Origin: Cephaloticoccus sp. | GTDB taxonomy: Bacteria > Verrucomicrobiota > Verrucomicrobiia > Opitutales > Opitutaceae | Direction of reading: 5' to 3' | NCBI GenBank assembly: GCA_030833445.1 | Contig: JAURHD010000002.1 | Coordinates: forward strand, 124,001 to 188,000 | DNA length: 64,000 nucleotides | Shown here: in pieces, positions 26,364 to 35,912 of the stretch | How positions within the stretch are numbered: position 1 is the stretch's first letter | Layout: the number at the start of each line of letters is the position of its first letter | Translations under genes and position numbers: made by a program | The notes under the pieces: model-generated | The model's database searches: none | Seen by the model: only the letters and a program-made list of their open reading frames with translations | What the model was told of the DNA's origin: nothing

Positions 26364-27179
26364 ATGCGCCCTTCCCTCATTCGCTCCCGCCTCAAACAAA
26401 ACCAGGCCGTTCGCATTGCCTGCATGTATTATCCGGTCGCGATGATGCCGGCCCATGCCGCCCAAGCTGGCTTCGACGCCATCTGGCTGGATGCAGAGCA
26501 CAACACTTGGGATCGACGCGAGCTGCAGCGCATGATTGGGCTGCACCATCTGGCCAACATTGATTGCATCGTTCGCACCGGCAGTCGCAATGCGACCGAT
26601 CTGTATCATCTGCTCGAGGATGGTGCTACCGGCCTGATGATCCCGCTGGTCAATACCGCCACCGATGCCAAGGCCCTCGCGCAGGCCGTCAAATTCTTCC
26701 CCCTCGGCGAACGCGGTCTCGATGGCGCCAGTCTCGACAACAATTATTATCTGCAAGGCACAACGACCTACACAGCGGACGCCAACCGGGAAACCTTTCT
26801 CATCTTGCAGATCGAAACCCCCGAAGCCTTGTCCAATGTCGAGGCCATTGCCGCGACTCCCGGCGTCGACGGTCTCTTTATCGGACCTGGTGATCTCTCA
26901 CTCCGTCTGGGTTGTCCCCTCGATTGGAGTCATCCCAAGATGGCCGCGGCTCAGGATGCGGTGGCCGCGGCTGCCGCCAAAAACAAGCTGGCATGGGGCC
27001 ACCCCGCCGGGACCGTTGAGCAAATGCAATCCATGATGGCCAAAGGCGCCCGACTGATCGCGCACGGCAGTGACTTTGGCGCGGTAATGGTGGGATTGGC
27101 GAATGCCGGTAAAACCTTGGCCGCAGCCATGGAAAACAAACCGACCGACGCCTCAGCGGGTGCCGCTTTCAATCCCTGA
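26364..27179 (+). CDS. HpcH/HpaI family aldolase (2-keto-3-deoxy sugar acid type)
   Basis: 271 residues from the ATG at 26364 (MRPSLIRSRLKQNQAV). The barrel carries 'FDAIWLDAEHNTWD' and a metal-binding 'LILQIETPEAL' (Glu), followed by 'VDGLFIGPGDLSLRLG' (Asp), the conserved pair of class II HpcH/HpaI aldolases. The enzyme should cleave a 2-keto-3-deoxy acid into pyruvate and an aldehyde. The track's longer start uses GTG at 26337, without homology. It converges with the glycosidase-like gene, with a gap of 9 bases. Confidence 0.88.
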   Translation: MRPSLIRSRLKQNQAVRIACMYYPVAMMPAHAAQAGFDAIWLDAEHNTWDRRELQRMIGLHHLANIDCIVRTGSRNATDLYHLLEDGATGLMIPLVNTATDAKALAQAVKFFPLGERGLDGASLDNNYYLQGTTTYTADANRETFLILQIETPEALSNVEAIAATPGVDGLFIGPGDLSLRLGCPLDWSHPKMAAAQDAVAAAAAKNKLAWGHPAGTVEQMQSMMAKGARLIAHGSDFGAVMVGLANAGKTLAAAMENKPTDASAGAAFNP

Positions 27180-27188
27180 CCGGATGCT

Positions 27189-28712
27189 TTATTTGGCGGC
27201 GATCTTGAGTTCCAGCCGGACGACGGTGGGTTTACCGCTACACTCGAATTCAATCACCTGCGCCTCATCTTCCAACAGTTTCGCCGGGACCGTGTAAGTC
27301 CAGACCGCCTCAGCAGCAGAAAACCGGCTAAGAGCATGGCCATTGAGATATGCGCGAACCGTATCAGCAGACGGCTCTGACTTGCCCCATTCGACGATCA
27401 GTTGCACCGCCCGGTTAGTCTCCGGTTTTGGCCCGGTCTGGATGCGAAAGGCAAATCCACCTGGTGAAGGCTGATCCCATTTGTCATCAGTGGCTGGCAA
27501 CGCATTGCCCATCGGTTCACCGGGCGCCCGGACATCATGATAGGTGATCGCATGCACGCGTTCCCGGGCGGCGACATCCGGCAGGGCACTCAATGAGCGC
27601 AGCACTGCATTGAAATTCTCGGCCCCCCAAAGTTTATCCAAACCATGTCCGGTGGGAAAAATGTTAAACAGATAAACCGAATCGGCTCCGCCATGCAGAA
27701 TCGTCGCACCCAATCCTGACAGAAGCGCCGTCGATAGCATTTGAGCCGGACCTTCCGGCGCCGGTTGATAGCGCACTTCCACACTGACGGAAAAGTGCAC
27801 CTTCGTGCCTGCCAGCAGCCGCATCCATTCATCAACCGGAACGTCGAAATCCGCCGTCGCCCAGAATGGCGTGGCGACCAACAGATCAATCAATCCGGAG
27901 CGGGCCCACGCCACGCCATCCAACCCGATCCGCCGCGCAGATTCCGGACGGGTCGGCACCCGGGCGCCAAGCAATACGGGATGCCCCAATCTCTTCGCGG
28001 CCCGATCACACTCGGCACGCACCCGATGCATCCAGGCGGTAATGACTTTCCCGCCCACAAGTTCGCGCCCCGGTCGGAAATGCACCACAAACCGCATCCA
28101 ATCCAGCTCGATGCCATCCAGATCATATCGAGACAGCACTTCGCAGATGTATTTTAAATAGTGCTCCTGCACTTCGGGCAGTTCCCAATCCAGTGCCCGG
28201 TCCATCCAAAAACGGTCGCGATGCATCGCCCGCAGCTTTCTGGCTGCGCGTTGCTCCTTGAAGAACGCACTCAGCAAGGGACTGTCGGGATCCATGCACC
28301 CATGCACGTCATTCATGCGAATCGTCATCCACGCTCCCATGCCGTGATGACGACACCGGGCCAACGCTTCGGCATGAAAATTTATGCCTTGGTCAGCCAA
28401 TCGTTTCGCTGCGTCCAACCGGTTGCGCGTGCCCGGAATCGAAGACGAAGGGAGATGACGCAACGCCGGTTGATCATCCGGACCGGCCGGATCATAGCCG
28501 GACCATTCGGGCTCCCAGACCTCGGTGGCAACATTTGCCTTCATTGCATTGCCACAGGAAATAAATGTGCCCACTCCCGCCCCGGCCAGCCGGTCGATGT
28601 AGTCGTGAATCGATTGCACCGTCATGTCCGCGGGGGTGCGGGCATAGAAAAAATCCGTGCTATCTTGGTTAAATAATGGACCTCTGAGTTTGGTCTGATG
28701 AATAGTGCTCAT
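27189..28712 (-). CDS. Glycoside-hydrolase-like TIM-barrel protein
   Basis: 507 residues, no signal peptide. The middle shows a TIM barrel with 'GVGTFISCGNAM', 'HHGMGAWMTIRMNDVHG', 'LDGIELDWMRFVVHF' and 'IDLLVATPFWATADFD', resembling family-10-like or uncharacterised glycosidases. The Glu and Asp of 'GIELDWMR' sit at a strand end, as in catalytic centres. The last 110 residues look like a beta-sandwich ('VQLIVEWGKSE', 'AYLNGHAL'). The exact family is unclear. It is the last gene of a translationally coupled operon: its ATG overlaps the preceding stop (ATGA at 28709-28712). Confidence 0.65.
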   Translation of the reverse strand: MSTIHQTKLRGPLFNQDSTDFFYARTPADMTVQSIHDYIDRLAGAGVGTFISCGNAMKANVATEVWEPEWSGYDPAGPDDQPALRHLPSSSIPGTRNRLDAAKRLADQGINFHAEALARCRHHGMGAWMTIRMNDVHGCMDPDSPLLSAFFKEQRAARKLRAMHRDRFWMDRALDWELPEVQEHYLKYICEVLSRYDLDGIELDWMRFVVHFRPGRELVGGKVITAWMHRVRAECDRAAKRLGHPVLLGARVPTRPESARRIGLDGVAWARSGLIDLLVATPFWATADFDVPVDEWMRLLAGTKVHFSVSVEVRYQPAPEGPAQMLSTALLSGLGATILHGGADSVYLFNIFPTGHGLDKLWGAENFNAVLRSLSALPDVAARERVHAITYHDVRAPGEPMGNALPATDDKWDQPSPGGFAFRIQTGPKPETNRAVQLIVEWGKSEPSADTVRAYLNGHALSRFSAAEAVWTYTVPAKLLEDEAQVIEFECSGKPTVVRLELKIAAK

Positions 28713-29281
28713 GTCGGGGAAATTGTTGTTTTATCGTCGGGATCGTTGGCTTTCTCGTAACGGTCCAATTTGGAAAAATCGTCAGGCCAGTCGGGCCGCA
28801 AGCGCACATCCTTGTCGCCCGCAACCGAACCGGGTGCCGCATGACCGCCTTGGGCAGTCGCAGGGCGCATCTCCCACCAGCACTGGCCCTGGTGATTGTG
28901 CTCATGGTCGATCACATACCCCGCTTCCTGCAGCATGGGTCCGGTCCATCCCATGCAGTGATCGCAATAGTCGCGGTAGTTGTTTAGACCGTTGCGCAGT
29001 AAAAAACCGCGGGACGGACAGGCATGGAAATCGATGCGAAACACCTCCGCGCGATGCGTGATGTTGAAACCCAGATCCGGCGATTCCTCCAGCAACGTGT
29101 GCCCCCAATATTTCAACATGCCGGGAATTCCCTCGTTGCGGATCAGGTCCCGCGCGTGGCGCTGGCTGTCGTGGTTGATCGCCTCGTTCCAGTATTCACG
29201 CACCAGGTCATGGCCCCCGGCCCGCTCCAGCCAACCGAAGGTCCACTCGTAGTGCCCGCAAAAATCGTAACAACCAATCAT
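28709..29281 (-). CDS. Cys-rich protein, homologous to the preceding gene product
   Basis: 190 residues from the ATG at 29281 (MIGCYDFCGHYEW). The ORF track extends 70 codons upstream into the neighbouring gene. A core motif CP-x16-YCDHC, with a later Gly, Glu and Cys, matches the same pattern and spacing in the 29278-29790 product; both proteins also align over their N-terminal halves ('GIPGMLKYW' and 'GMPAVAGYW'). The fold may be related to the L-2-amino-thiazoline-4-carboxylic acid hydrolase-like family, from memory and with low certainty. Four or five Cys may bind a metal or cluster. The ATG overlaps the upstream stop (ATGA), as does its own stop with the downstream gene. Confidence 0.75.
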   Translation of the reverse strand: MIGCYDFCGHYEWTFGWLERAGGHDLVREYWNEAINHDSQRHARDLIRNEGIPGMLKYWGHTLLEESPDLGFNITHRAEVFRIDFHACPSRGFLLRNGLNNYRDYCDHCMGWTGPMLQEAGYVIDHEHNHQGQCWWEMRPATAQGGHAAPGSVAGDKDVRLRPDWPDDFSKLDRYEKANDPDDKTTISPT

Positions 29282-29790
29282 GACCGCGCCTCCTTGATCT
29301 GGCCCAAGTCCTGGGCGGGCAGTTTCACCTCCGCGCTGCGGTAGATGTGTCGGCAGCACCCGTTGCCCCCCTCCAATCGCATGGTCATCCCGGCTGCTTC
29401 CGCCCGAGCTGATCCGAGGAAATAGCAATGCTGACAATACTCCTTTACCAATTCCCGCCCACCTGCCCGCAAATGTTTGATGGCCGGGCATTCCTGCACG
29501 TTGAGCACAATCTGATCAGGGGCTTCCTCAATCTTCACCCGGGCACCCGGTTCAGCCGCAAAAAAGGCCCGCCAATACCCGGCCACCGCGGGCATGCCAC
29601 CGGTGCGCCATCGCTCATTCACCGGCGCAAAATAACCCCGCCCAAGCTCCCCCAGATAGCTGATCCATGCCGCCCGACCCAACCGGTTGAGCATGAAACG
29701 AAAGGTGGCATTGACCGCATAGTAGAAATCCGGCGACCCCTGAGGTTTCGTGTCCGTATAAGTAAGCTCGCTGCCCGCTGGAGTGCTCAT
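29278..29790 (-). CDS. Cys-rich protein, first gene of a coupled operon
   Basis: 170 residues. The motif 'ECP...' (16 residues) '...EYCQHC' and a later 'GNGCCRHIYR' matches the downstream gene with equal spacing between Cys residues (18 from the first Cys to the YC Cys, then C-x2-C). The N-terminal half is helical ('FYYAVNATFRFMLNRLGR'). No signal peptide or membrane segment. It is the first gene of a three-gene operon in which every gene overlaps the next by 4 bases. The function is unknown; see findings. It starts 53 bases downstream of tRNA-Phe on the same strand. Confidence 0.75.
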   Translation of the reverse strand: MSTPAGSELTYTDTKPQGSPDFYYAVNATFRFMLNRLGRAAWISYLGELGRGYFAPVNERWRTGGMPAVAGYWRAFFAAEPGARVKIEEAPDQIVLNVQECPAIKHLRAGGRELVKEYCQHCYFLGSARAEAAGMTMRLEGGNGCCRHIYRSAEVKLPAQDLGQIKEARS

Positions 29791-29843
29791 TCCGCTGATG
29801 GGTTTTTACCCGTATGTTGCCTCTGCCCTGCCGGTTGTGAAGG

Positions 29844-29919
29844 TGGTGGCGAGTCCCGGAATCGAACCGGGGACACAAAGATTTTCAGTCTTCTGCTCTA
29901 CCAACTGAGCTAACTCGCC
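29844..29919 (-). tRNA. tRNA-Phe(GAA)
   Basis: Read on the minus strand: acceptor GGCGAGT pairs with ACTCGCC, discriminator A and encoded CCA. D arm TAGCTCAGTTGGTAGAGCA. Anticodon stem GAAGA/TCTTT with loop CTGAAAA, anticodon GAA. T arm CCCCGGTTCGATTCCGGGG-like. It is 76 bases long. Confidence 0.97.
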
Positions 29920-29988
29920 GTGCCTAAGGAGGCGGAGATAAAGGGAGCGATTACGGTGGCGTCAACGGGATTTTCGCCAAAACACCGC

Positions 29989-31041
29989 TCACAGCACTTC
30001 CGGCGGCAATTGTGGCATCAGTTTCTTAATGTTCTGCACCGCATCGCGATGGCAAACCAACACGGCATCAGGAGTTTCCACTACCACCAAGTCCTGCACC
30101 CCGCACAAGGCAATCAGCCGCCCACTTCCAAACGCGATGTTGTTTTTTGAATCGAGGGACACGACTGATCCCTTGATCGTGTTGCCCGCCGTATCATTCG
30201 GCAAATGCGCTGGCAGGGCCGTCCAAGTGCCGACATCGTCCCAGTCAAATTCAGCCAGTTGAGTCGCGACGGCGGATGCCTTCTCCATGATGGCATAGTC
30301 CACCGAGATTTTGGGCAGAGTTGCGAAGTTCTCAGCGAGATAGTTCGTGGGATCACCCGTCGGAAATTCACGCACAAATTTGGCCAGTTCTGGCGCACTC
30401 TTTTCCGCTTCTGCCAGAAATGCTGAGGCCCGCCAGATGAACATCCCCGCATTCCAGGCATGGTTGCCACCCGCCAGATAGGATTCCGCTGTCGGCAGAT
30501 CCGGCTTTTCCACGAATTGGGCCACGCGGCGATAGCCACCGGTCAATTCCTCAGCCATCTCTAAATAACCAAACCCAATGGACGGATAGGTCGGTTTGAT
30601 CGCAAAGGTCAGCAGAGTATCATCACCGGAGGCGCGGGTCAGGCCCGCCGCCAACTGCCGCGCAAAACTGGCCGTATCCTTGATCAAGGCATCGGCCGGT
30701 AAAAGCGCCAGCACCCCATCGGGGTCGCGCGCGCGCGCCAAGCCCGTGGCCAAAGCCGCCGCCGGTGCCGTGTCCCGTTTGGCCGGTTCAGCAATGATTT
30801 GCTCCGCGGGTAGAAACGAGAGGGCGGCCCGGGTGCCGGCCAACTGGGCTTCATTGGTCAGAACATAAATATTCCCCAAGGGCACCACCCCATCCAAACG
30901 ACGCACCGTTTCCTCAACCAAGGTGCGGTCGGAAAATAATTTCAAAAGGTGCTTGGGTGTCGCCTGACGGCTCATGGGCCAAAAACGTTCACCGCTGCCA
31001 CCCGCCATAATGCACACGTATGCTTTGCTGTTTTCTGCCAT
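29989..31041 (-). CDS. manC: Mannose-1-phosphate guanylyltransferase
   Basis: 350 residues. The N-terminal signature 'CIMAGGSGERFWPMSRQATPKHLL' is that of GDP-mannose pyrophosphorylases. 'VEKPDLPTAESYL' and 'WNAGMFIWRASAFLAE' follow in the usual order, then 'FDWDDVGTWTAL'. The enzyme makes GDP-mannose from mannose-1-phosphate and GTP. The C-terminal isomerase domain of the bifunctional ManC/AlgA type is absent, so this is the short, monofunctional form. An epimerase gene lies 42 bases upstream on the same strand; together they supply nucleotide sugars for surface polysaccharide. Confidence 0.93.
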   Translation of the reverse strand: MAENSKAYVCIMAGGSGERFWPMSRQATPKHLLKLFSDRTLVEETVRRLDGVVPLGNIYVLTNEAQLAGTRAALSFLPAEQIIAEPAKRDTAPAAALATGLARARDPDGVLALLPADALIKDTASFARQLAAGLTRASGDDTLLTFAIKPTYPSIGFGYLEMAEELTGGYRRVAQFVEKPDLPTAESYLAGGNHAWNAGMFIWRASAFLAEAEKSAPELAKFVREFPTGDPTNYLAENFATLPKISVDYAIMEKASAVATQLAEFDWDDVGTWTALPAHLPNDTAGNTIKGSVVSLDSKNNIAFGSGRLIALCGVQDLVVVETPDAVLVCHRDAVQNIKKLMPQLPPEVL

Positions 31042-31083
31042 GCCTTACCTTCCCATTTGAGTGGAGTCAGGCCAAGAGGAAAC

Positions 31084-32016
31084 TCAACCCAACCGGATCA
31101 ACTCGCCCAAAGCGTCCACCACTGAGACCTTTGCCTCAAAGCCCAATTCCTTTCGGGCGCGTTCTGGCCGACCGAGTGAATGCACAATATCACCTTTGCG
31201 CGCTTCGCCCATGGTGGGTGCGGCTACGGCGGGATAATGTTGAGCAAAGATTCCAACCACATCCAACAACGAGGTTGCCCGGCCCGTGCAGATGTTTGCG
31301 GCCCCAGATGGCAAACCCGAGACGGTTGCGGCGATCAGGTTCGCTCGGGCCACATCATGCACCGAAATGAAATCGCGCGTCTGTGAACCGTCGCCGTAGA
31401 TCGTAACCGATTTCCCCTCCCGGTAACGTCGGTCGAAAATAGAAATCACACCGGAATAAGGTGACGCCGGATCTTGGCGGGGACCGAAGACATTGAAATA
31501 ACGGTGGCAACGAACCGACGTTTCCGGTCCGGCGCAGGCCAACAAGATCCCTTCCGAGGCCAATTTCGCCTCACCATAGGGACTGATTGGCTGCTTAGCA
31601 GTCTCCTCTTTGATCGGCAGGTCCGTCGTGTCGCCGTAAATGGCCGCCGAGGAGGCAAACACCAGTCGTTTGACCCCATGGGTCTTAGCCGCCGCGGCCA
31701 CTTGCTCCGTGGCAGTTACGTTAAGCCGATAATTCAACGCCGGATCTTGAATACTTTCCTGCACACTGACGAGGGCGGCCAAGTGGATGATCCCATCGGG
31801 AGAAAACTCTGCTGCGAGTCGTTCCATAACGCCGTGATCTGACACATCCGCCTCCACCAAACGAAAACGGTCATTTTCCAAGGCCGTGGTCAAATTATGG
31901 CGGTGCCCGGTGCGAAAATTATCCACGCCGAGGACTGTGTGTCCTTCCGCCAGCAACCGGTCGGTCGTATGACTGCCGATAAAGCCCGCCGCGCCTGTTA
32001 CGATAATCTTCGCCAT
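31084..32016 (-). CDS. NAD-dependent sugar epimerase/dehydratase (extended SDR)
   Basis: 310 residues. Rossmann motif 'VTGAAGFIGSHTTDRLLAEG', then 'SSAAIYGDTTDLPIKEE' and the catalytic YxxxK in 'ISPYGEAKLASE'. It resembles UDP-glucose 4-epimerase-like and GDP-mannose-related extended SDRs; the exact nucleotide sugar is not readable. It is the first gene of an operon with manC. It is divergent from the rhamnosidase gene by 108 bases. Confidence 0.88.
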   Translation of the reverse strand: MAKIIVTGAAGFIGSHTTDRLLAEGHTVLGVDNFRTGHRHNLTTALENDRFRLVEADVSDHGVMERLAAEFSPDGIIHLAALVSVQESIQDPALNYRLNVTATEQVAAAAKTHGVKRLVFASSAAIYGDTTDLPIKEETAKQPISPYGEAKLASEGILLACAGPETSVRCHRYFNVFGPRQDPASPYSGVISIFDRRYREGKSVTIYGDGSQTRDFISVHDVARANLIAATVSGLPSGAANICTGRATSLLDVVGIFAQHYPAVAAPTMGEARKGDIVHSLGRPERARKELGFEAKVSVVDALGELIRLG

Positions 32017-32124
32017 GCCGGCAAGTTAGGGTCACTCGAACCGATGACAAGCGCGCGCATGAATGTTCGCTCAGCGAAACCTTGCCTTCACGACCCTGCC
32101 TCCATTTGGCTCCCTCTTCCTTTC

Positions 32125-34815
32125 ATGGCCTCCTCTAGCCGCCCCGTCCAGTTGCGTTGCAACCACCTGACCAACCCCTTGGGTCAGCACGATTCCGCCC
32201 CGCGTCTCAGTTGGCGACTCGCCAGTGATGGCCGGCGTGGCGCGCGTCAGATCGCCTATCGCATCCTCGTGTCGACCAAGCGCAATGGATCGGCCGATCT
32301 TTGGGATTCGGGGCGGGTCAATTCCGACGCGACCACGGAAATCATTTACGGCGGCAAGCCGCTCGTTTCACGCCAACGCGCCTGGTGGCGCGTCGAGATT
32401 TGGGACGAGCGCAAACAATCAGCGACCAGTGCCCCGTCGTTTTGGGAAATGGGCTTATTGCAGACCGCGGAATGGACCGGATCGTGGATTGGTTCTGATT
32501 TGGTTGGGGGACCCGAATCGACCGTCCCGAGCCCGTATCTGCGCACCATATTCAATGTGGGTAAACCCATCGCGCAGGCCCGCTTGTTTGTGACCGCCTT
32601 GGGTCTCTACGAATTCCAGATCAACGGCCAACGTGTCAGCACGGATCAGTTCGCTCCCGGTTGGACCGACTACGCCAAGCGCGTGCAATATCAGGCCCAT
32701 GATGTCACCACCCTACTCGCCGCTGGAGCCAATGCGGCCGGGGCCATTCTCGGGGATGGTTGGTATTGCGGCCGGATCGGCTGGCGTTCCCGGGGTTATT
32801 ATGGCGAACGTCCAAAACTGCTCGCCCAGATCGTGGTTACCTATCGGGATGGCACCGAGGAGATCATCGCCACCGACGGTTCGTGGAAGACCGAGCACGG
32901 CGCCATCCTCGAAAACGATATCATGCATGGCGAAGCGTATGATGCCCGGCGCGAGCTGATCGGTTGGAGCGAACCCAAATACGACGATCGCACCTGGCCG
33001 CCCGTCACGACTTTCACCGCCCCCGCGATCGAAATCTCACCGACCATTGGGCCGATGGTTCAGGCCACCCAGGAAATCAAACCCATCGCGGCACCGGTCA
33101 AAAAAGACGGCTGGCCCGAGCCAACCTGGATTTTCGATTTGGGCCAGAACATCGCCGGGCGGATTCGCCTCAAGATTACCGGTAAAGCCGGCCAGACCAT
33201 CAAGCTGCGCTATGCCGAGGTATTGAATACCGATGGGTCCATTTACACTGACAATCTGCGCGCCGCCCGCGTCACCGACTTCTATATCCTGCGCGGTGAC
33301 TCCGGGGGCGAAGTCTGGGAGCCCAAGTTCACCTTTCATGGTTTTCGTTACGTCGAAATCGGCGGATATCTTGGCGATCTGACGGCGGATGCCGTTACCG
33401 GGATCGTCTTGCACAATGATACCCCGCGCACGGGTGATTTCACCTGCAGCGACCCCCTCATCAATCAACTGCAACGCAACATCGATTGGGGTCAACGCGG
33501 CAACTTCCTCGAAGTGCCGACCGATTGCCCGCAACGCAACGAACGACTGGGTTGGATGGGCGACGCGCAAGTGTTCGCGCGCACCGCGGCGTGGAATCGC
33601 GACGTGCAGGGCTTTTTCAACAAATGGCAACGCGACATCAGTGATGCCCAGCAACCCGATGGGGCCATGCCCGCCGTGGTGCCACACGTTGAGGGCGTCC
33701 CCCCCGACGGTGGACCAGCTTGGGCGGATGCCGCGGTGATCTGTCCATGGACAATTTATCAATGCTATGGCGACAAGGCCCTGCTCGCTCAACATTTCGC
33801 TTCGTTGGAAAAGTTCATCGGCTACATGGAAACGCACGCCAAGGAACTGATTCGCGCCCATCCCGACACCAAGGTCTGGCACGGCTTCGGTGATTGGCTG
33901 GCCTTGGATGGCAGCGGTAATGTCTTCGGCAACACGCCCAAGGATCTTATCGGCACGGCGTTGTTCTGCTATAGCACAGATCTGGTGGCCAAGATGGCCC
34001 GTGCGCTCGGACGTGATCCGGCGGCTGTTCGCTATGAAAAATTAGCCACCCGAATCCGGCGCGCTTATCAGAAACGCTACGTCACGGCCGATGGGGTCGT
34101 CAGCGGACTCACGCAGACCAGCTACGTGCTGACATTGCAATTCGATCTCGCGCCGGAAGCATTGCGGCCGAAATTGCTGAATGAGCTTGTGCGCGATATC
34201 GAGGCCCGCGGCAACAAACTGACCACAGGTTTTGTTGGGGCCTCTTACCTCCCGCATGTGCTAACCCGTTTTGGTCGCATGGATGTCGCCTACAAATTGC
34301 TCCACCAAAAGGCTTGGCCTTCATGGCTCTACGCCGTGACCCAAGGCGCCACCACCATCTGGGAACGCTGGGATGGCTGGACCAAGGAAAACGGTTTTCA
34401 GGACAAAGGCATGAACTCGTTCAACCATTATGCCTATGGGGCGATCGGTTGCTGGCTCTACCAAGTTGTGGCGGGCATCGAAATCGATCCGGAACAACCG
34501 GCCTACAAGCACATCCTGCTGTCACCCCAACCCGGCGGCGAACTCACTTCCGCCAAAGGCAGCCTGCAATCCATTCACGGCGAAATCCTCAGTTCATGGA
34601 AACTCGGGACCAATCGCTTCGATTGGGAAGTGGTCGTGCCGCCGAACACCACCGCGACCGCATCCTTTCCGGTGCCGTCATCCGCCAAAATCTCCGAAGG
34701 CGGCAAATCACTCGCCAAAACCTCCGGTGTCACCAAGACCAAATCGTCGGGGACTGCCCCCCGCTACACCCTCGCCGCCGGTCGCTACAAATTCAGCGCC
34801 AGCTGGACCAAATAA
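32125..34815 (+). CDS. Alpha-L-rhamnosidase (GH78)
   Basis: 896 residues from the ATG at 32125 (MASSSRPVQLRCNHL). No signal peptide is clear. The N-terminal beta-domains ('LRCNHLTNPLG', 'DLGQNIAGRIRLKI', 'YAEVLNTDGSIYTDNLR') are those of GH78. The catalytic (alpha/alpha)6 barrel includes 'DCPQRNERLGWMGDAQVF', with the acidic residues used by GH78, then 'WPSWLYAVTQGATTIWERW'. A C-terminal beta-domain ends the protein. It should remove L-rhamnose from plant or algal polysaccharides or glycosides. It begins a three-gene operon with two Gfo/Idh/MocA genes; the Gfo/Idh/MocA start is 3 bases past the stop. Confidence 0.93.
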   Translation: MASSSRPVQLRCNHLTNPLGQHDSAPRLSWRLASDGRRGARQIAYRILVSTKRNGSADLWDSGRVNSDATTEIIYGGKPLVSRQRAWWRVEIWDERKQSATSAPSFWEMGLLQTAEWTGSWIGSDLVGGPESTVPSPYLRTIFNVGKPIAQARLFVTALGLYEFQINGQRVSTDQFAPGWTDYAKRVQYQAHDVTTLLAAGANAAGAILGDGWYCGRIGWRSRGYYGERPKLLAQIVVTYRDGTEEIIATDGSWKTEHGAILENDIMHGEAYDARRELIGWSEPKYDDRTWPPVTTFTAPAIEISPTIGPMVQATQEIKPIAAPVKKDGWPEPTWIFDLGQNIAGRIRLKITGKAGQTIKLRYAEVLNTDGSIYTDNLRAARVTDFYILRGDSGGEVWEPKFTFHGFRYVEIGGYLGDLTADAVTGIVLHNDTPRTGDFTCSDPLINQLQRNIDWGQRGNFLEVPTDCPQRNERLGWMGDAQVFARTAAWNRDVQGFFNKWQRDISDAQQPDGAMPAVVPHVEGVPPDGGPAWADAAVICPWTIYQCYGDKALLAQHFASLEKFIGYMETHAKELIRAHPDTKVWHGFGDWLALDGSGNVFGNTPKDLIGTALFCYSTDLVAKMARALGRDPAAVRYEKLATRIRRAYQKRYVTADGVVSGLTQTSYVLTLQFDLAPEALRPKLLNELVRDIEARGNKLTTGFVGASYLPHVLTRFGRMDVAYKLLHQKAWPSWLYAVTQGATTIWERWDGWTKENGFQDKGMNSFNHYAYGAIGCWLYQVVAGIEIDPEQPAYKHILLSPQPGGELTSAKGSLQSIHGEILSSWKLGTNRFDWEVVVPPNTTATASFPVPSSAKISEGGKSLAKTSGVTKTKSSGTAPRYTLAAGRYKFSASWTK

Positions 34816-34818
34816 ATT

Positions 34819-35895
34819 ATGCCTGTTCGCAAAAAATGGCGCGTGGCCGGAATCAACTTTGATTTCCGCCACATGGATCATCTGCTCAGTTATGTGCACG
34901 GTCACCCCGGAGCCGAGATTGTTGGCATCAGCCACACCGATTTGGTCGAGATGCAGACCTCGATTCGGGAATACAAGCTGCCCCCGGAAAAAGTCTTTAC
35001 GGATTGGCAGGCTTGTATTGAGCAAACCAAACCCGACCTGGTGATTCTCTGCCCCGCCAGCGGCGCCCATGCCGATTGGGTTGAACGGGTGGCCCCTTAT
35101 GGTGTGCATGTGCTGATCGAAAAGCCCTTTGCGGCCAATCTCGCCCAGGCCGACCGCATGATCGCGGCGATGAAAAAATCCCGTCGGCGCCTCGCCATCA
35201 ATTGGCCGCTCGCGTGGTATCCGCCGCACCTCACCGCCTACCGCCTCCTGCACGAAGGCAAGATCGGTGACCTGCAGGAAGTGCACTTTTACGATGGCAA
35301 CCGCGGCCCCATCCAGGACCACGGCAATCTCGCCGCCCCTGAACCTTCCCTCGTCACGAAAAAGGCCAGTTGGTTCTACGAGGCCAATGGTGGCGGCTCT
35401 CTGATCGATTATCTGGGTTACGGTGTCACCCTCGCCACGTGGTTTTTTGATGGTCGCAAACCAACCGAGATCACAGCGGTAACGGGCGGGGCCAAGGGTG
35501 TCCCGGTCGATGAACAAAGTGTCACCATCGCGCGCTACGGCGAATGGTTGTCCACTTTCCATACTCGCTGGAGCACCTTCACCAGTCCGTGGCTCAATCA
35601 ACCGCAACCGAAATGTGGTTTCATACTCAAGGGCACTGACGGAACGATAGCCAATTACGATTACGAAACCACCATCCGGCTACAGACCCGTAACCATCCC
35701 GAAGGTAAAATCATTCCGGTGGACAAACTGAAGAAACCCCTCTGCAACCCCGTGCAGTATTTCCTGCATTGCTTGGAAACCGGTGCACCCATCGAAGGTC
35801 CCATCTCCGTCAAAACCGGACGCATCGGCCAGCAGATCGTCGATACCGCCGCCCTCAGCGCCAAAACCAAGCGCCCGCAAAAGCTCCTGAAATAA
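34819..35895 (+). CDS. Gfo/Idh/MocA family oxidoreductase with a degenerate nucleotide-binding loop
   Basis: 358 residues. The family signature 'VLIEKPFAANL' and the two-domain layout are present, with 'GGGSLIDYLGYGV' near the catalytic region. The N-terminal strand reads 'VAGINFDFRHM', so the GxGxxG of the Rossmann loop is missing. It is in an operon between the rhamnosidase and a second Gfo/Idh/MocA gene (17-base gap), so it likely acts on a sugar released by that enzyme. Cofactor binding may be altered. Confidence 0.85.
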   Translation: MPVRKKWRVAGINFDFRHMDHLLSYVHGHPGAEIVGISHTDLVEMQTSIREYKLPPEKVFTDWQACIEQTKPDLVILCPASGAHADWVERVAPYGVHVLIEKPFAANLAQADRMIAAMKKSRRRLAINWPLAWYPPHLTAYRLLHEGKIGDLQEVHFYDGNRGPIQDHGNLAAPEPSLVTKKASWFYEANGGGSLIDYLGYGVTLATWFFDGRKPTEITAVTGGAKGVPVDEQSVTIARYGEWLSTFHTRWSTFTSPWLNQPQPKCGFILKGTDGTIANYDYETTIRLQTRNHPEGKIIPVDKLKKPLCNPVQYFLHCLETGAPIEGPISVKTGRIGQQIVDTAALSAKTKRPQKLLK

Positions 35896-35912
35896 TTGCA
35901 AAACCTAGCAGC

